The notes under the pieces are model-generated. The model was given only the letters and a program-made list of their open reading frames with translations. It was not told the origin of the DNA and ran no database searches. The position numbers and the translations under genes are program-made. From contig NZ_NTFY01000073.1 of the NCBI RefSeq assembly GCF_002289565.1, positions 1-64,000 of the forward strand: a stretch of DNA of 64,000 nucleotides, given 5' to 3'. Positions within the stretch are counted from its first letter, which is position 1. Each line of letters starts with the position of its first letter. Positions 9,580 to 19,568 of this stretch are shown piece by piece. This DNA comes from Rhodopirellula sp. SM50. Its GTDB lineage: Bacteria > Planctomycetota > Planctomycetia > Pirellulales > Pirellulaceae.

Positions 9580-9877
9580 GAGCGGCGGGCCATCCTCGAA
9601 TCGGAACGAAACATCCAAGCAAAAAGGCGAAAAAACAATCGTCTGGATCAGACGCCAGCCTGCCGGTGTGGCAACAGCAAGCCCTACCGCTGCGATGCTA
9701 TCGCCGAGCCGAAAGTGTTCACAAGTCCGGTTCGCGGATTTTACCCCGTCAGGCAATCGACTCGAAAACTGGTCTTGCCCTGTACAGCTAAATCTTGCGA
9801 TACGCGGGCCACGTGCCGAAAGGCCGCACCACACATTTAACTCGCCATGCTTCGCCCACGGGAGACGATTCACTGCG

Positions 9878-10357
9878 ATGAAGACTCGATCACTTGCCCT
9901 GCCCTGCGCACTCGTTGCAGCGATGATGCTCGCTTCGCCCACCGACGCGTCTGCCCAGGACTCTGCCACGGACCCTCAATTACCCGGCAACCCGTTGACC
10001 CGGATGATGAGCGGGTTGAACCCGATGAATTGGCAGATGCCCAAGCTGAAAATGCCGACGATGTCCACGTTTTTGCCGTCTAAAGACGAAAAGGAGCGTG
10101 TGATCACCAAGAAAGACAGCTTGGTGGACGAGGTCTCCACCACCGCCAAAAAGAGCTGGCAGCGCACCAAGGACACGCTCAATCCGATGCGATTGATCCC
10201 CGCCGGATTCCGTCAGGGCAGCCAAACGGTGCCGGCACCGGCGGCAAAGCAACAGGGCGGCTTTTTCAGCAACCTGTTCTCTCCGTTTCCCAAATCCGAG
10301 GATGACGAAGTCAATCGCTCGGTCAACGAGTTTCTCAAGCAAGAGCCCATCCGCTAG
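9878..10357 (+). CDS. Secreted protein of unknown function
   Basis: This 159-aa protein has a signal peptide (MKTRSLALPCALVAAMMLASPTDASAQ) and a short mature region rich in Met, Pro and Lys (LNPMNWQMPKLKMPTMSTFLP; KDTLNPMRLIPAGF). The C-terminus is charged (SEDDEVNRSVNEFL). I do not recognise a family. It may be one of the lineage-restricted exported proteins of Pirellulaceae. It is divergent from the fucosyltransferase with a ~300-bp spacer that has no other clear gene. Confidence 0.6.
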   Translation: MKTRSLALPCALVAAMMLASPTDASAQDSATDPQLPGNPLTRMMSGLNPMNWQMPKLKMPTMSTFLPSKDEKERVITKKDSLVDEVSTTAKKSWQRTKDTLNPMRLIPAGFRQGSQTVPAPAAKQQGGFFSNLFSPFPKSEDDEVNRSVNEFLKQEPIR

Positions 10358-10493
10358 TGGCGTAAGCTTCCAGCTTGCGTGGAGCATGTGCGGAAACGGG
10401 GTCGGGTACCAATAATGCGAAGCACCCCGTGGTGTAAGCTTCCAGCTTGCGTTCGGCCTGGGACGCAAGCTGGAAGCTTACGCCACGCCAAAA
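10358..10493. repeat. Direct and inverted 'gtaagcttccagcttgc' repeats
   Basis: The motif gtggcgtaagcttccagctt occurs near 10357, a near-copy lies near 10430, and the inverse acgcaagctggaagcttacg lies near 10462. The copies can fold into a hairpin between the convergent 9878-10357 gene and carA. It belongs to the planctomycete 'cttccagc' palindrome type also seen at 25301-25435. Confidence 0.7.
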
Positions 10494-11624
10494 CTACTTT
10501 GCGATCACGCTTTGGAATCGATCGAACAGGTAGTGGCTGTCATGCGGTCCCGATGACGCTTCGGGGTGATGTTGGACACCGAAGGCTTTCGATTCGCGAT
10601 GCCGAACGCCGGCGATCGTGTCGTCGTTCAGGTTGCGGTGGGTGATCTCCAAGCAGTCCGGCAGCGACTCCTCTTCGACGGCGAAGCCGTGATTCTGCGT
10701 CGTGATTTCGACTTTGCCGGTTTGCAGATCCAGCACCGGTTGGTTCGCCCCTCGGTGACCGAATTTCAGCTTGAAGGTCTTCGCGCCACAAGCCAGCGAC
10801 AACAGTTGGTGTCCCAGGCAGATCCCGAAGATCGGTGTTTTTCCGATCAGTGCGGCGATCGTTTTCTGGGCATAGTCCAGCGGCTCGGGGTCACCGGGGC
10901 CGTTGGACAAGAAAACGCCATCCGGCTGGAGCTTCAAAATCTCATCGGCGCTGGTGTCGCCTGGGACGACAGTGACCAGGTTCCCGCGTGAGGTGAAGTG
11001 ACGCGGAATGTTCCACTTCATCCCAAAATCCATGCAGACGACCTTTGTGTTCCCCGCGCCGGCGGGGTTTCCCCGGCGAGCGATTTCGGTTTCGGTCCAG
11101 TCATCGAGCCGGTGGTCCCATTGCCGCGATTGCGTCGGCATCACTTCGCGGACCAGGTCGCGGCCGAGCAATCCGAGGGAGTTTTTTGCTTTTTCGACCA
11201 GCGAAGCGTCATCCAGATCAGTGGTGGATAAGATGCCGCGCATGGCACCCTGCTCGCGGATCCGCCGCACCAGGGCGCGGGTGTCGATTCCGGCCAAGCC
11301 GACGACGCCGTGCTGCTGCAAGTACGCCGACAGGCCGCCTTCGGCGCGATAGTTACTGTAGATTCGGCTCTCTTCGCGGACGATAAACCCCGACAACGAT
11401 GGTTTTTCGTGCTCGATGTCGATCGAATTGACGCCATAATTCCCGATCTCGGGATACGTCATCGTCACGATTTGGCCGTGATAGCTGGGGTCCGTCAGGA
11501 TTTCCTGATAGCCCGTCATGGAGGTATTGAAAACGACTTCGCCGTTGATTTCGCCGTCGGCCCCGAAGCCTTCTCCGGTGTAAACCGTGCCGTCTTCGAG
11601 CGCAAGTTTTGCGATTCGGGTCAT
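10494..11624 (-). CDS. carA: Carbamoyl-phosphate synthase small subunit
   Basis: CarA (376 aa, normal length) is the glutamine amidotransferase subunit that feeds ammonia to CarB for arginine and pyrimidine synthesis. The N-terminal domain begins AKLALEDGTVYTGEGFG and contains NTSMTGYQEILTDPSY. The class I glutaminase domain has the Cys nucleophile in IFGICLGHQLLSLACG and the His-Glu pair in VQHHPEASSGPHD. The frame is open to 11969, but family alignment fixes the start at 11624. carB is not adjacent, as is common in planctomycetes. Confidence 0.95.
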   Translation of the reverse strand: MTRIAKLALEDGTVYTGEGFGADGEINGEVVFNTSMTGYQEILTDPSYHGQIVTMTYPEIGNYGVNSIDIEHEKPSLSGFIVREESRIYSNYRAEGGLSAYLQQHGVVGLAGIDTRALVRRIREQGAMRGILSTTDLDDASLVEKAKNSLGLLGRDLVREVMPTQSRQWDHRLDDWTETEIARRGNPAGAGNTKVVCMDFGMKWNIPRHFTSRGNLVTVVPGDTSADEILKLQPDGVFLSNGPGDPEPLDYAQKTIAALIGKTPIFGICLGHQLLSLACGAKTFKLKFGHRGANQPVLDLQTGKVEITTQNHGFAVEEESLPDCLEITHRNLNDDTIAGVRHRESKAFGVQHHPEASSGPHDSHYLFDRFQSVIAK

Positions 11625-11984
11625 GGGGATATGGAGGCGAGTTGCCCAAAAGTGCGGAAAGGGTTGGGTAGAGTTCAAAAACTCCCATAGGTTAGCGGCG
11701 ATTGGTATTTTCGACGAGTGGGTGCGTGACTCAATCGACCACGTGCCACTGGCTGACGCCACGTGCTGAGATGGCCACGTGCTGAGATGCCAGCGGGAAG
11801 CGTTACGGCCTGTCGATTTAATCCGATCACACCTGGGATCAGCCGTTTCGCGCGAGCGTACGGGCCTGTAGCACGAGGAAAACACACCAGGGCCCGTAGG
11901 CTCGCGCCAAACGGCTGATTCAATCGGCAGGCCGGTTAGCGAGCGGCGCGAGATCTGATGCGGTGCCAACCGCGAGCCATCGCC
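11625..11984. other. Gene-poor spacer with palindrome
   Basis: This 360-bp region separates carA from the GntP permease gene. It contains a hairpin (about 11838-11931) that starts atcagccgtttcgcgcgagc and returns as ggctcgcgccaaacggctga, related to the repeats at 383-463 and 17730-17810. A short duplicated acgtgctgagatg lies near 11761 and 11776. No gene is seen. Confidence 0.55.
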
Positions 11985-13475
11985 TCACCCCACCCCGGGG
12001 AACAGCCACGCCATCAACAGGCAAACGAGCAGTGCTGACAGCCCTGTCGCGATACTCATCGGCGAGATCACCTTCAGCCCTTCGGCTTCCGTCATCCCGC
12101 TCATCCGGGTGATCACCCAAAACGCGCTGTCGGTCATCCAGGACACCGGTTTGCTGCCCGCCCCGATCGCCATCGCCAGATAGACCGGGTGGAAGGGCAG
12201 GTCCTGCGAAAACGCGAATCCTTGCAGAACGCCCGCCGAGGTGATCATGGCAACGGTGGCAGAACCTTGCAGCGTTCGGATCGCCGTGGTCACGCAAAAG
12301 GCCAGCGGCAACAACATCAGTCCGGCGTTGGCGTCGACCAGTGACCCCACCGCCGTTGCGATCCCCGCCTGTCGCAACATCGCTCCGAACGCACCGCCGG
12401 CGGCGGTGATCAAAATGATGTTCCCCGCCGAAGCCAACGAGCGGCTGACCAGCGACTTGCGTTGGTCTGCATCGATGTATCGAATCAACGTCATGCCAAA
12501 CGCCAGCCCGATCGCGATCGCGATGTTTTTGTCACCGACCAGCTTCAACACGTCCGTCAACCCGCTCGGCTCCACCGCGCCCGACTTCATCAGGTACGCC
12601 AACACACTTCCGATCGTGATCAGGATGACGGGGATCACGATCGGAAGCAGCGATTCGAGGAAGCCCGGTGAACGGCCGCGATCGAGTGGGTCCGGCGAGT
12701 GGTCCGGTTCCCCTGCATCGGTCTCCCCTGCACCTGATTGCGACGCATCTGACTCGTCTTCCGGTACCGACTCCGCCGCGATCTCGCGAAGCGGAACATC
12801 GACGAAGCGATTGATCAGCCGCGCCGACGCCAGCGACAGCACGCTACTCATGCTGCCCACGACCAGCCCGACTCCCAGCATCACGCCGACGTCGACGTTC
12901 AAGATCTCAGCAACCTGCAGCGGCCCTGGAGTGGGAGGGACCAGCGAGTGCGCGATCGAACCGCCGGCAAGGATCGCCAGGATAAACAGCACGTAATCGC
13001 GACCGACGACGCGGCGCAGTGATCGCGCCAAGGGAATCATCAAGTAGAACACCGTGTCAAAGAAGACCGGGATTCCGATGATGAACGAGCTCACCGCCAA
13101 CGCTTCGGGAGAACGTTTCGGGCCGACCCACTTCAACATCCGCGCGACGATCGTTCTGGCCGCGCCCGATTCGGACAAACATCCGCCGATCACGCTGGCC
13201 AACGCAATTAAAATCCCAATTTTTCCGGCCGTCGAACCGAACGCCGACGTCACACGTGCGGCCGCACTGCTGTGCGTAAATGACACGGCCGCTTCCGGCG
13301 TCCATTGCTTCGCGGCAACCTCCGCGTCGGCGTACTGCTGAAGCGATTCCGGTGTGGTCAAACCCGCGACCAGCAATCCGGCCAATAATAACGTTAAAAA
13401 AGCGTGCAGCCGAAACACGAGAATGCTGACCAAGACCACGACGACAGCTAGGGCAACGATCAACCAGATGCTCAT
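11985..13475 (-). CDS. GntP-family (gluconate:H+ symporter-like) permease
   Basis: This 496-aa inner-membrane transporter has about 12-14 hydrophobic segments. Family features include the N-terminal hydrophobic pair, EALAVSSFIIGIPVFFDTVFYLMIPLA, and GGSIAHSLVPPTPGPLQVAEIL. The C-terminal half has SATVAMITSAG and AIGAGSKPVSWMTDSAFWVI. An acidic cytoplasmic insert (SVPEDESDASQSGAGETDAG) lies mid-protein. GntP members import gluconate and related sugar acids; the substrate here is undetermined. The ATG at 13475 was chosen over 13553 because a membrane segment follows directly. Confidence 0.9.
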   Translation of the reverse strand: MSIWLIVALAVVVVLVSILVFRLHAFLTLLLAGLLVAGLTTPESLQQYADAEVAAKQWTPEAAVSFTHSSAAARVTSAFGSTAGKIGILIALASVIGGCLSESGAARTIVARMLKWVGPKRSPEALAVSSFIIGIPVFFDTVFYLMIPLARSLRRVVGRDYVLFILAILAGGSIAHSLVPPTPGPLQVAEILNVDVGVMLGVGLVVGSMSSVLSLASARLINRFVDVPLREIAAESVPEDESDASQSGAGETDAGEPDHSPDPLDRGRSPGFLESLLPIVIPVILITIGSVLAYLMKSGAVEPSGLTDVLKLVGDKNIAIAIGLAFGMTLIRYIDADQRKSLVSRSLASAGNIILITAAGGAFGAMLRQAGIATAVGSLVDANAGLMLLPLAFCVTTAIRTLQGSATVAMITSAGVLQGFAFSQDLPFHPVYLAMAIGAGSKPVSWMTDSAFWVITRMSGMTEAEGLKVISPMSIATGLSALLVCLLMAWLFPGVG

Positions 13476-13719
13476 CAACAACTTCTTGGTGTGCGGATTC
13501 TGAGTGTGCGGATTGCGCGTCGGACACAAATTTCTAGCGTCTGTCTGCGTCAATCCGTCGATCTAGGCGTGTGGGCCGATGCAGCCTACAGTATGCCGTG
13601 AAGAACCTTAACAAAATTCGCAGGGCCGCGCGGCCGATGGCAGACTGCGGTATCTTACCGTGGCGCCTGCACCATGCGTCGCCTTCGATTTCCTCCCAAC
13701 GCACCGGTCAAGAAGTCAC

Positions 13720-14616
13720 GTGTCCGACTCCAACTCCGATTCAAACAGCGAGCCGTCGTTTTTCACCAAGCATGAATTTGCGATCCGCCGACTTCACTCG
13801 TTGACGGGAATCGTGCCGCTGGGTCTTTACATGTGCGTTCACCTGACGACGAACGCAAGCCTGCTGGGTAGCGTCGAGATTTTTCAGCGTGCCGTCTTCT
13901 TGATCCACAGCCCCGGTCCACTGCTGCCGCTGATCGAATGGGGCGGGATTTTCCTACCGTTGCTGTTCCACGCCGGTCTCGGGATCTGGATCGCCAAGAC
14001 AGGCCGCAGCAACAGCAGCCAGTACCAGTTCACCAGCAACAAACGCTACACCTGGCAACGTTGGACCGGATTTATCGGATTGGTGTATTTGTTTCTGCAT
14101 GTGATGCATCTGCACGGCGGAATTCACGCCGAAAGCTGGATGGACGCGATCTACAAATTCGGATTTGGACAATTCAGCCCCTACAACGCGGGCAGCTCGT
14201 TAGTCAATGCGATGAATCTCGGTTACGGAATCATCTGGCCGGTGATTTATCTGGTCGGCGTGCTGGCGCTCGTTTACCACTTCGTCAACGGAATTTGGAC
14301 TGCCGGGATCACCTGGGGCCTTTGGATTTCTCCCAAAGCTCAGGCGCGGGCGACCAAGATCTGCGTGGCGCTGGGCGTGGTTTTGACGGTTATCTCACTG
14401 GCAGCCTGGGCCGGAGCCGTTTTCCCTGGCAAAGAAGACGTCGCAAAGATGCGTGCGATCGAAGACCGCATGTACGAGGCGGGTGTCGTGGCCGGCACCG
14501 TTCCTGAAAACGAACACAAACGCGACTTGCGCGGTCGAGCGGCGGCGACTGAGGAGTCCGCGGCGGCGGCTGACGGCGAACAAGCTTCCACAGGAACAAC
14601 GGAGCCGGCGTCCTGA
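13720..14616 (+). CDS. sdhC: Succinate dehydrogenase cytochrome b subunit
   Basis: This membrane anchor (298 aa from a GTG) belongs to the b558-type SdhC family that binds heme and the quinone pocket for SdhAB. Five hydrophobic segments with conserved His are visible (RRLHSLTGIVPLGLYMCVHLTTN, IFLPLLFHAGLGIWI, VYLFLHVMHLHGG, YLVGVLALVYHFVNGIW, VVLTVISLAAWAGAVF). The C-terminal 60 residues are an extra charged, Ala-rich tail absent from short homologues. The in-frame GTG is preferred to the upstream ATG because the ORF upstream of it is low-complexity. It is first in sdhCAB. Confidence 0.88.
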   Translation: MSDSNSDSNSEPSFFTKHEFAIRRLHSLTGIVPLGLYMCVHLTTNASLLGSVEIFQRAVFLIHSPGPLLPLIEWGGIFLPLLFHAGLGIWIAKTGRSNSSQYQFTSNKRYTWQRWTGFIGLVYLFLHVMHLHGGIHAESWMDAIYKFGFGQFSPYNAGSSLVNAMNLGYGIIWPVIYLVGVLALVYHFVNGIWTAGITWGLWISPKAQARATKICVALGVVLTVISLAAWAGAVFPGKEDVAKMRAIEDRMYEAGVVAGTVPENEHKRDLRGRAAATEESAAAADGEQASTGTTEPAS

Positions 14617-14720
14617 GCCCGATCGGCTCTGGCTCGTCTAGGTCTGCCTCGTCTAGGTCTGGCCCGTTCACGCAATTCCATTCGAACTCAACACACTCAA
14701 CTCTTTCATCTTCAGTCACT

Positions 14721-16703
14721 ATGTCAAATCAACGTGTGGTCGTCGTCGGTGGTGGTCTTGCTGGTCTCGCCTCGGCGATGAAATTGGCGGAACTGGGCGT
14801 CGCTGTCGACCTGATCAGTCTGACGCCCGTCAAACGCTCTCACAGCGTCTGTGCCCAAGGCGGTATCAACAGCTGCAACGACCAGACTCGCCAATTGGGC
14901 GACAACGAATGGAAACACTTCGACGACACGGTCTACGGTGGTGACTTTCTCAATCACCAACCGCCCGTCAAAGAAATGGCGTACTGGGCGCCCAAGGTCA
15001 TCGAGCTGATGGACCGCTTGGGAGTGCCGTTCAACCGCACCGGCGAAGGTTTCTTGGACCGTCGTCGATTCGGCGGCACGCTTTACAAACGAACCGCCTT
15101 TGCCGGAGCGACCACCGGACAACAACTGCTCTATGCCCTGGACGAACAAGTCCGTCGCCGCGAATCCGAAGGGCTGATCCGCAAATTCGAGTTCTGGGAC
15201 TTCCTGGGGCCGATCCAAGACGAAACGGGACGTTGCCGCGGAGTCGTCGCCCAAGACATGGTGTCGATGGAAATCCGTGCCTTCCCCGCCGACGCCGCGG
15301 TCGTCGCCACCGGCGGTTGTGGTCTGGTCTACGGCCGCAGCACGATGAGTGTCTTCTGCACCGGCAGCGCCGCCAGCCGCTGTTTCCAAGCCGGCGCAAA
15401 ATATGCCAACGGAGAGTTCATCCAAGTCCACCCGACGGCCATCCCCGGCAGCGACAAGCTGCGTTTGATGAGCGAGTCGGCGCGGGGCGAGGGCGGACGC
15501 GTCTGGGTGCCGCGCAAGCCACATGATTCACGCGCCCCACGCGACATCCCCGCCAGTGACCGCTACTACTTCCTCGAAGAACGGTATCCGGAATACGGCA
15601 ACTTGGTGCCCCGAGACATCGCCACCCGCGAAATTTTCGACATCTGTGTCAACGACGGACTCAGCGTCGATACCGAACGGATGTGCGTTTACTTAGATTT
15701 GACCCACATTCCCAAAGCGGAATTGGATCGAAAGCTGGGCGGGATTCTCGAAATCTACGAGAAATTCCAAGGCGTCGATCCGCGGATCGAACCGATGCGG
15801 ATCTTCCCCGCGGTCCACTACAGCATGGGCGGATTGTGGGCCGATTACGTCAAGAGTGCCGACGGTGGCCTGGAAGCCGGCGCTCCAGCCAATCACATGA
15901 CCAATATCGAAGGGCTCTATGCCATCGGTGAATGTGATTACCACTACCACGGTGCAAACCGATTGGGCGCCAACTCGTTGCTGTCTTGCATCTTTACCGG
16001 TTTGTTTACCGGGCCATCGATCGTCAATTACATCGACAATCAATCCGGCGGGCACGCCGACATCGACGCCGCCACGCTGTCCGGTGCCGTCAGCAAACAG
16101 CAAGAACGTCACGACTCGTTGTTGACCGGCGACGCCGGCAGTGACGAAAACCCGTACCTGATTCACCAGGAACTCGGGGACATCATGACGCGGGCCGCGA
16201 CCGTGGTGCGACGCAACGACCAATTGACCGATGCAATCGAAAAAGTGAACGAATTGCACGACCGCGCGATGAAAGTCAACTTGTCCGATACCGGCAGCTG
16301 GTCCAACCAGAACGTGATCTTTGCCAAATCGCTGCAGGACATGTTCCCGATCGCCAAATCAATTCTCGGCGGCGCGCTGCGGCGCGACGAGTGCCGGGGA
16401 GCCCACTTTAAACCTGACTTCCAAAAACCTTCGTTGACCGCGGAAGACCCGGCCGAGCGGCGGAAGCAGGCCGAAGAGTGGTGCGACGCGTTCGAAAAGA
16501 ACAACGACAAATACCTGAAAAGCACCATCGCCGATTACGACAACGCTTCGATGCAACCGCAGTTCAGCTACGAAGACGTCGACACGTCGCTGCAACCGCC
16601 ACGCCCGCGACTGTATGGGCTTGTCGGTGCCGATATCATCGAAGAGGTGTGGAAAGAACGAGCCGAGGCGAAAAAGCAGCAACCCCAAATGGCTTCCTCC
16701 TAA
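14721..16703 (+). CDS. sdhA: Succinate dehydrogenase flavoprotein subunit
   Basis: SdhA (660 aa) oxidises succinate to fumarate with covalent FAD, at the cytoplasmic face. The FAD Rossmann motif is at the N-terminus (VVVVGGGLAGLASAMKLAELG). The flavinylation region is SVCAQGGINSC. HPTAIPG and SARGEGGRVWV bind substrate and FAD. The catalytic region HYSMGGLWADY is followed by YAIGECDYHYHGANRLGANSLLSC. The length and order C-A-B match the Bacillus/Wolinella-type enzyme. Confidence 0.96.
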   Translation: MSNQRVVVVGGGLAGLASAMKLAELGVAVDLISLTPVKRSHSVCAQGGINSCNDQTRQLGDNEWKHFDDTVYGGDFLNHQPPVKEMAYWAPKVIELMDRLGVPFNRTGEGFLDRRRFGGTLYKRTAFAGATTGQQLLYALDEQVRRRESEGLIRKFEFWDFLGPIQDETGRCRGVVAQDMVSMEIRAFPADAAVVATGGCGLVYGRSTMSVFCTGSAASRCFQAGAKYANGEFIQVHPTAIPGSDKLRLMSESARGEGGRVWVPRKPHDSRAPRDIPASDRYYFLEERYPEYGNLVPRDIATREIFDICVNDGLSVDTERMCVYLDLTHIPKAELDRKLGGILEIYEKFQGVDPRIEPMRIFPAVHYSMGGLWADYVKSADGGLEAGAPANHMTNIEGLYAIGECDYHYHGANRLGANSLLSCIFTGLFTGPSIVNYIDNQSGGHADIDAATLSGAVSKQQERHDSLLTGDAGSDENPYLIHQELGDIMTRAATVVRRNDQLTDAIEKVNELHDRAMKVNLSDTGSWSNQNVIFAKSLQDMFPIAKSILGGALRRDECRGAHFKPDFQKPSLTAEDPAERRKQAEEWCDAFEKNNDKYLKSTIADYDNASMQPQFSYEDVDTSLQPPRPRLYGLVGADIIEEVWKERAEAKKQQPQMASS

Positions 16704-16808
16704 GACCTCGCTGCTCGTTTGGCCCAAGCGAGTTCCCGGTCAGACGACCGAGATCAAAACATATCATCCAACGAACATTCAACTTTCGACAATTTCATAG
16801 GTCAACGC

Positions 16809-17660
16809 ATGATTGCCCTGGATCCCGCCGCGAATCGCCCCCAGTTCATCAACGTCCGCGTTAAGCGGCAAGATGGTCCTGGTCAAGAGCCGTATTGGCA
16901 ATTGTTCAAGATCGACTACGAGCCGGAATTGAATGTCATCACGGTTCTTCAGCGAATCGCCGCGCTCAGCAAGACGTCAGACGGCAAGAAGGTGACACCA
17001 GTCGTCTGGGATTGTGGCTGCCTGGAAGAGGTCTGCGGCGCTTGCACCATGCAGATCAACGGACGTGTCCGGCAAAGCTGTAGCGCGCTGGTCGATACAC
17101 TGCTGAAGGACAACGCCGACGAGCTCGTCTTGGAACCGATGAGCAAGTTCCCCGTGCTGCGCGACCTGATGGTCGACCGCCGGCGGTTGTTTAAGGCGCT
17201 CGAAAAGGTCAAGGCATGGGTCCCCGTCGACAGCTACTACAACATGGGTCCCGGCGAGCGACAGCTCCGTGCCGCCCAAGAACAGAACTACCCGCTCAGC
17301 CAATGCATGAGCTGCGGCTGCTGTGTCGATGCCTGCCCACAGTACAACAAGATTGAACTGGAGCGGAAGAAGGACGAGACCGACGAAGAGTTTAAGAAGC
17401 GAGAAGAGAAAGCGTGGGACAAAGCGTTCGTCGGCCCCCACGCAATCTCTCAAGCGATGCTGTTCAACAATCACCCGACCGGCAAGTCGATCGCGGGCGA
17501 ACGGTTGGATGCACTGACCGCCCCCGGCGGAATCCAAGCCTGCGGCAATGCACAGAACTGCGTCGCCGTATGCCCGAAAGAAATCCCGCTCACCACCTCC
17601 ATCGCCCGCGCCGGACGAGCCACCACGATCCACACGATCAAGAAGTGGTTCGAAAAGTAG
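16809..17660 (+). CDS. sdhB: Succinate dehydrogenase iron-sulfur subunit
   Basis: SdhB (283 aa) carries electrons from FAD to quinone. A 2Fe-2S site is seen at CGCLEEVCGACTMQING with a fourth Cys in RQSC. The 4Fe-4S site is CMSCGCCVDACPQ. The C-terminal cluster is CGNAQNCVAVCPKEIPL. The ATG at 16809 gives the normal start. It follows sdhA by about 100 bp and ends the operon. Confidence 0.95.
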   Translation: MIALDPAANRPQFINVRVKRQDGPGQEPYWQLFKIDYEPELNVITVLQRIAALSKTSDGKKVTPVVWDCGCLEEVCGACTMQINGRVRQSCSALVDTLLKDNADELVLEPMSKFPVLRDLMVDRRRLFKALEKVKAWVPVDSYYNMGPGERQLRAAQEQNYPLSQCMSCGCCVDACPQYNKIELERKKDETDEEFKKREEKAWDKAFVGPHAISQAMLFNNHPTGKSIAGERLDALTAPGGIQACGNAQNCVAVCPKEIPLTTSIARAGRATTIHTIKKWFEK

Positions 17661-17670
17661 CGGTACCGGA

Positions 17671-17694
17671 AAAAGAGGTTGACCCACCTCTTTT
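17671..17694 (+). terminator. Putative sdhCAB terminator hairpin
   Basis: A perfect 9-bp inverted repeat (aaaagaggt / acctctttt) with a 6-base loop lies 11 bases after the sdhB stop. The 3' arm ends in four T residues, consistent with an intrinsic terminator acting in either direction. Confidence 0.7.
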
Positions 17695-17729
17695 CATCCC
17701 GGAGGACGTCGGTTCTTTTTCTGCGGGAG

Positions 17730-17810
17730 ATGAGGGCCCGTAGGCTCGCGCCAAACGGCTGATATTCGTTTGATAGCAGCCGGTTCGCGCCAGCGTCCGG
17801 GCCCCCTCAT
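17730..17810. repeat. Palindromic element, second copy
   Basis: This hairpin is nearly identical to the inner hairpin at 383-463: same ends (atgagggcccg... / ...gggccccctcat) and the same centre (tattcgtttgata). To its right, gttaacttagcagtattggg matches the right outer arm of the first copy. The left outer arm is missing here. Confidence 0.75.
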
Positions 17811-17885
17811 TGATGTTAACTTAGCAGTATTGGGCTTTAACCCCGTTCGGGGTAACGCAAAACGCTCACCGTTAGATGCCCCCAC

Positions 17886-19238
17886 TCACGCCGTCCGCAG
17901 ATTCACCTCACGACACAGGTTGCGGATCGATTGCTCATCGGCCAAATGAAACGTTGGAATATTGGCGGCGATCAAAGGGCCGGCCAGTGCGCTGTAGTCG
18001 TTGATGTCCAGCGTGTTGATGATCGCCGCGACTGCTTTCCCGCGGCGGGCGAATCCGATCAGGGTCGACAGTGCGTCCGGAGTCGCCTGTTGCAAGATCG
18101 CAATCAGCGTCGTCTCGTTGCTGATCCGTGACTCCGTCTCATTGAGCAATTCGGCAAGACTCATTCCATCGCTGCGTTCCAATCGCGCGAGCGTGGTACG
18201 CAACTGTTGCAAGTGCACCGCACCCCGCGACGCGTCCAAGACGACGGGCCTCAACCGATCATTTTTATCGAGCATCGTTGCGGATTGCTTGGCTTGGTCA
18301 CGAACGCGGTGGTCGCCGATCCAGCCGTCGGTGCGGATTCGATCCGCGGCGTCTCGTCCGTTGGTGATGAACCCGAACGGTTGCGATTGATCGTGCAGCG
18401 AACTGGCGATCGAAAATGCGGCCGTGATCGCCAGGTCGGTTCGAATCGGCTCATGCTGGGTCAGATTGGTCTCGGTGTGCATGTCCAGCACCAACGTGGC
18501 TCCCGCGATCGACGTCGGCTCGTAGACTTTGCTGTGCAAGACACCGGTGCGTGCCGTCGCCGACCAATGGACGCGTCGCATCGGGTCGCCGGGCTCCCAA
18601 CGACGAATGCCGCGCAATCGAGTGGGATTTTCCATCACATTGTCACGCATACGGATTTCGCCCAGCGGCCGACGTGACGCGATTTCATAATCGTCTAGTT
18701 CGACCGTTTTGGGCAGCACCGTCAAATACTGGGGGTGGGTTCCGAGCCGGTAACGACGGTACAATCCCATCAGATCACCGGTTTCCAGCACCGTGGGGCC
18801 GATCTGAAAATAGCCGCGGCGATTGCACTCAATCGTGTAGTCCAAATGCCGTGTTTGTCCGGGCCACATTAACAGGACCCCGATTCGGTCGCCTTGAACG
18901 TCCAGCGTCGGTGGCGTGTGGATCGTCGCCCAGCGAGGAATCAAATCTTCCACCAGCAACCAAAATACCGGGATCTTGCTGGTGTTGGTGACCGAAACCT
19001 TGACGTTCAGCGATTCTCCGATCTTCAATTCTTCGTCGCCGCCTTCGCGGGTGGCGATCGAGCATTGGGTCCAGGTCAGCGCCAAAAAACGATTGATCAA
19101 GATCACGGCCGCCGCAACGATCGCGGCAAGCACCCACAGCGAACCGCCGAACGCAAGCCCCAGCAGCAACACTGCGGCGACCGCTGCGATCAGCGACAAT
19201 CCGGGCCCCGGCCCCGACGATGCATGTGGATCTCCCAT
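17886..19238 (-). CDS. DUF58 domain-containing protein
   Basis: This 450-aa protein has two N-terminal hydrophobic segments (LSLIAAVAAVLLLGLAFGGSLWVLAAIVAAAVIL). A beta-rich middle follows, and then the DUF58 core with IRRWEPGDPMRRVHWSATARTG and a VWA-like region (GATLVLDMHTET). DUF58 proteins usually neighbour MoxR ATPases and transglutaminase-like proteins, but none is adjacent here. The role is unknown; membrane association is inferred from the N-terminus. Confidence 0.88.
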   Translation of the reverse strand: MGDPHASSGPGPGLSLIAAVAAVLLLGLAFGGSLWVLAAIVAAAVILINRFLALTWTQCSIATREGGDEELKIGESLNVKVSVTNTSKIPVFWLLVEDLIPRWATIHTPPTLDVQGDRIGVLLMWPGQTRHLDYTIECNRRGYFQIGPTVLETGDLMGLYRRYRLGTHPQYLTVLPKTVELDDYEIASRRPLGEIRMRDNVMENPTRLRGIRRWEPGDPMRRVHWSATARTGVLHSKVYEPTSIAGATLVLDMHTETNLTQHEPIRTDLAITAAFSIASSLHDQSQPFGFITNGRDAADRIRTDGWIGDHRVRDQAKQSATMLDKNDRLRPVVLDASRGAVHLQQLRTTLARLERSDGMSLAELLNETESRISNETTLIAILQQATPDALSTLIGFARRGKAVAAIINTLDINDYSALAGPLIAANIPTFHLADEQSIRNLCREVNLRTA

Positions 19239-19424
19239 CGCATCAGTTTAACTCGGACGAAGCGTCGCGGGTTCCAGCGAAACGCGAAACGACCGACGGA
19301 AAAAAAGATGTCGGAATCACAGAGCGATTTGAAGTGGCAGAATCATGCGGGGCAGAATGATGTTGCGACCGCTCTGATCGCGAAACCAAAATCATCCTTC
19401 CATCCCATCATCCCATCATCCTTT

Positions 19425-19568
19425 CATCCCATCATCCTGCCATCCCATCATCCTGCCATCCCATCATCCTGCCATCCCATCATCCTGCCATCCCATCATT
19501 CTGCCATCCCATCATTCTGCCATCCCATCATTCTGCCATCCCATCATTCTGCCATCCCATCATTCTGC
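19425..19568. repeat. 16-bp tandem repeat array
   Basis: Nine perfect-length 16-bp units (catcccatcatyctgc) occur in tandem: the first four have C and the last five have T at the variable position. Irregular units precede them from 19391. Three 14-bp units (catcgtyttgcccc) follow to about 19610. It lies between the DUF58 gene and the ABC exporter genes. It is not CRISPR, because there are no spacers. Confidence 0.9.
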
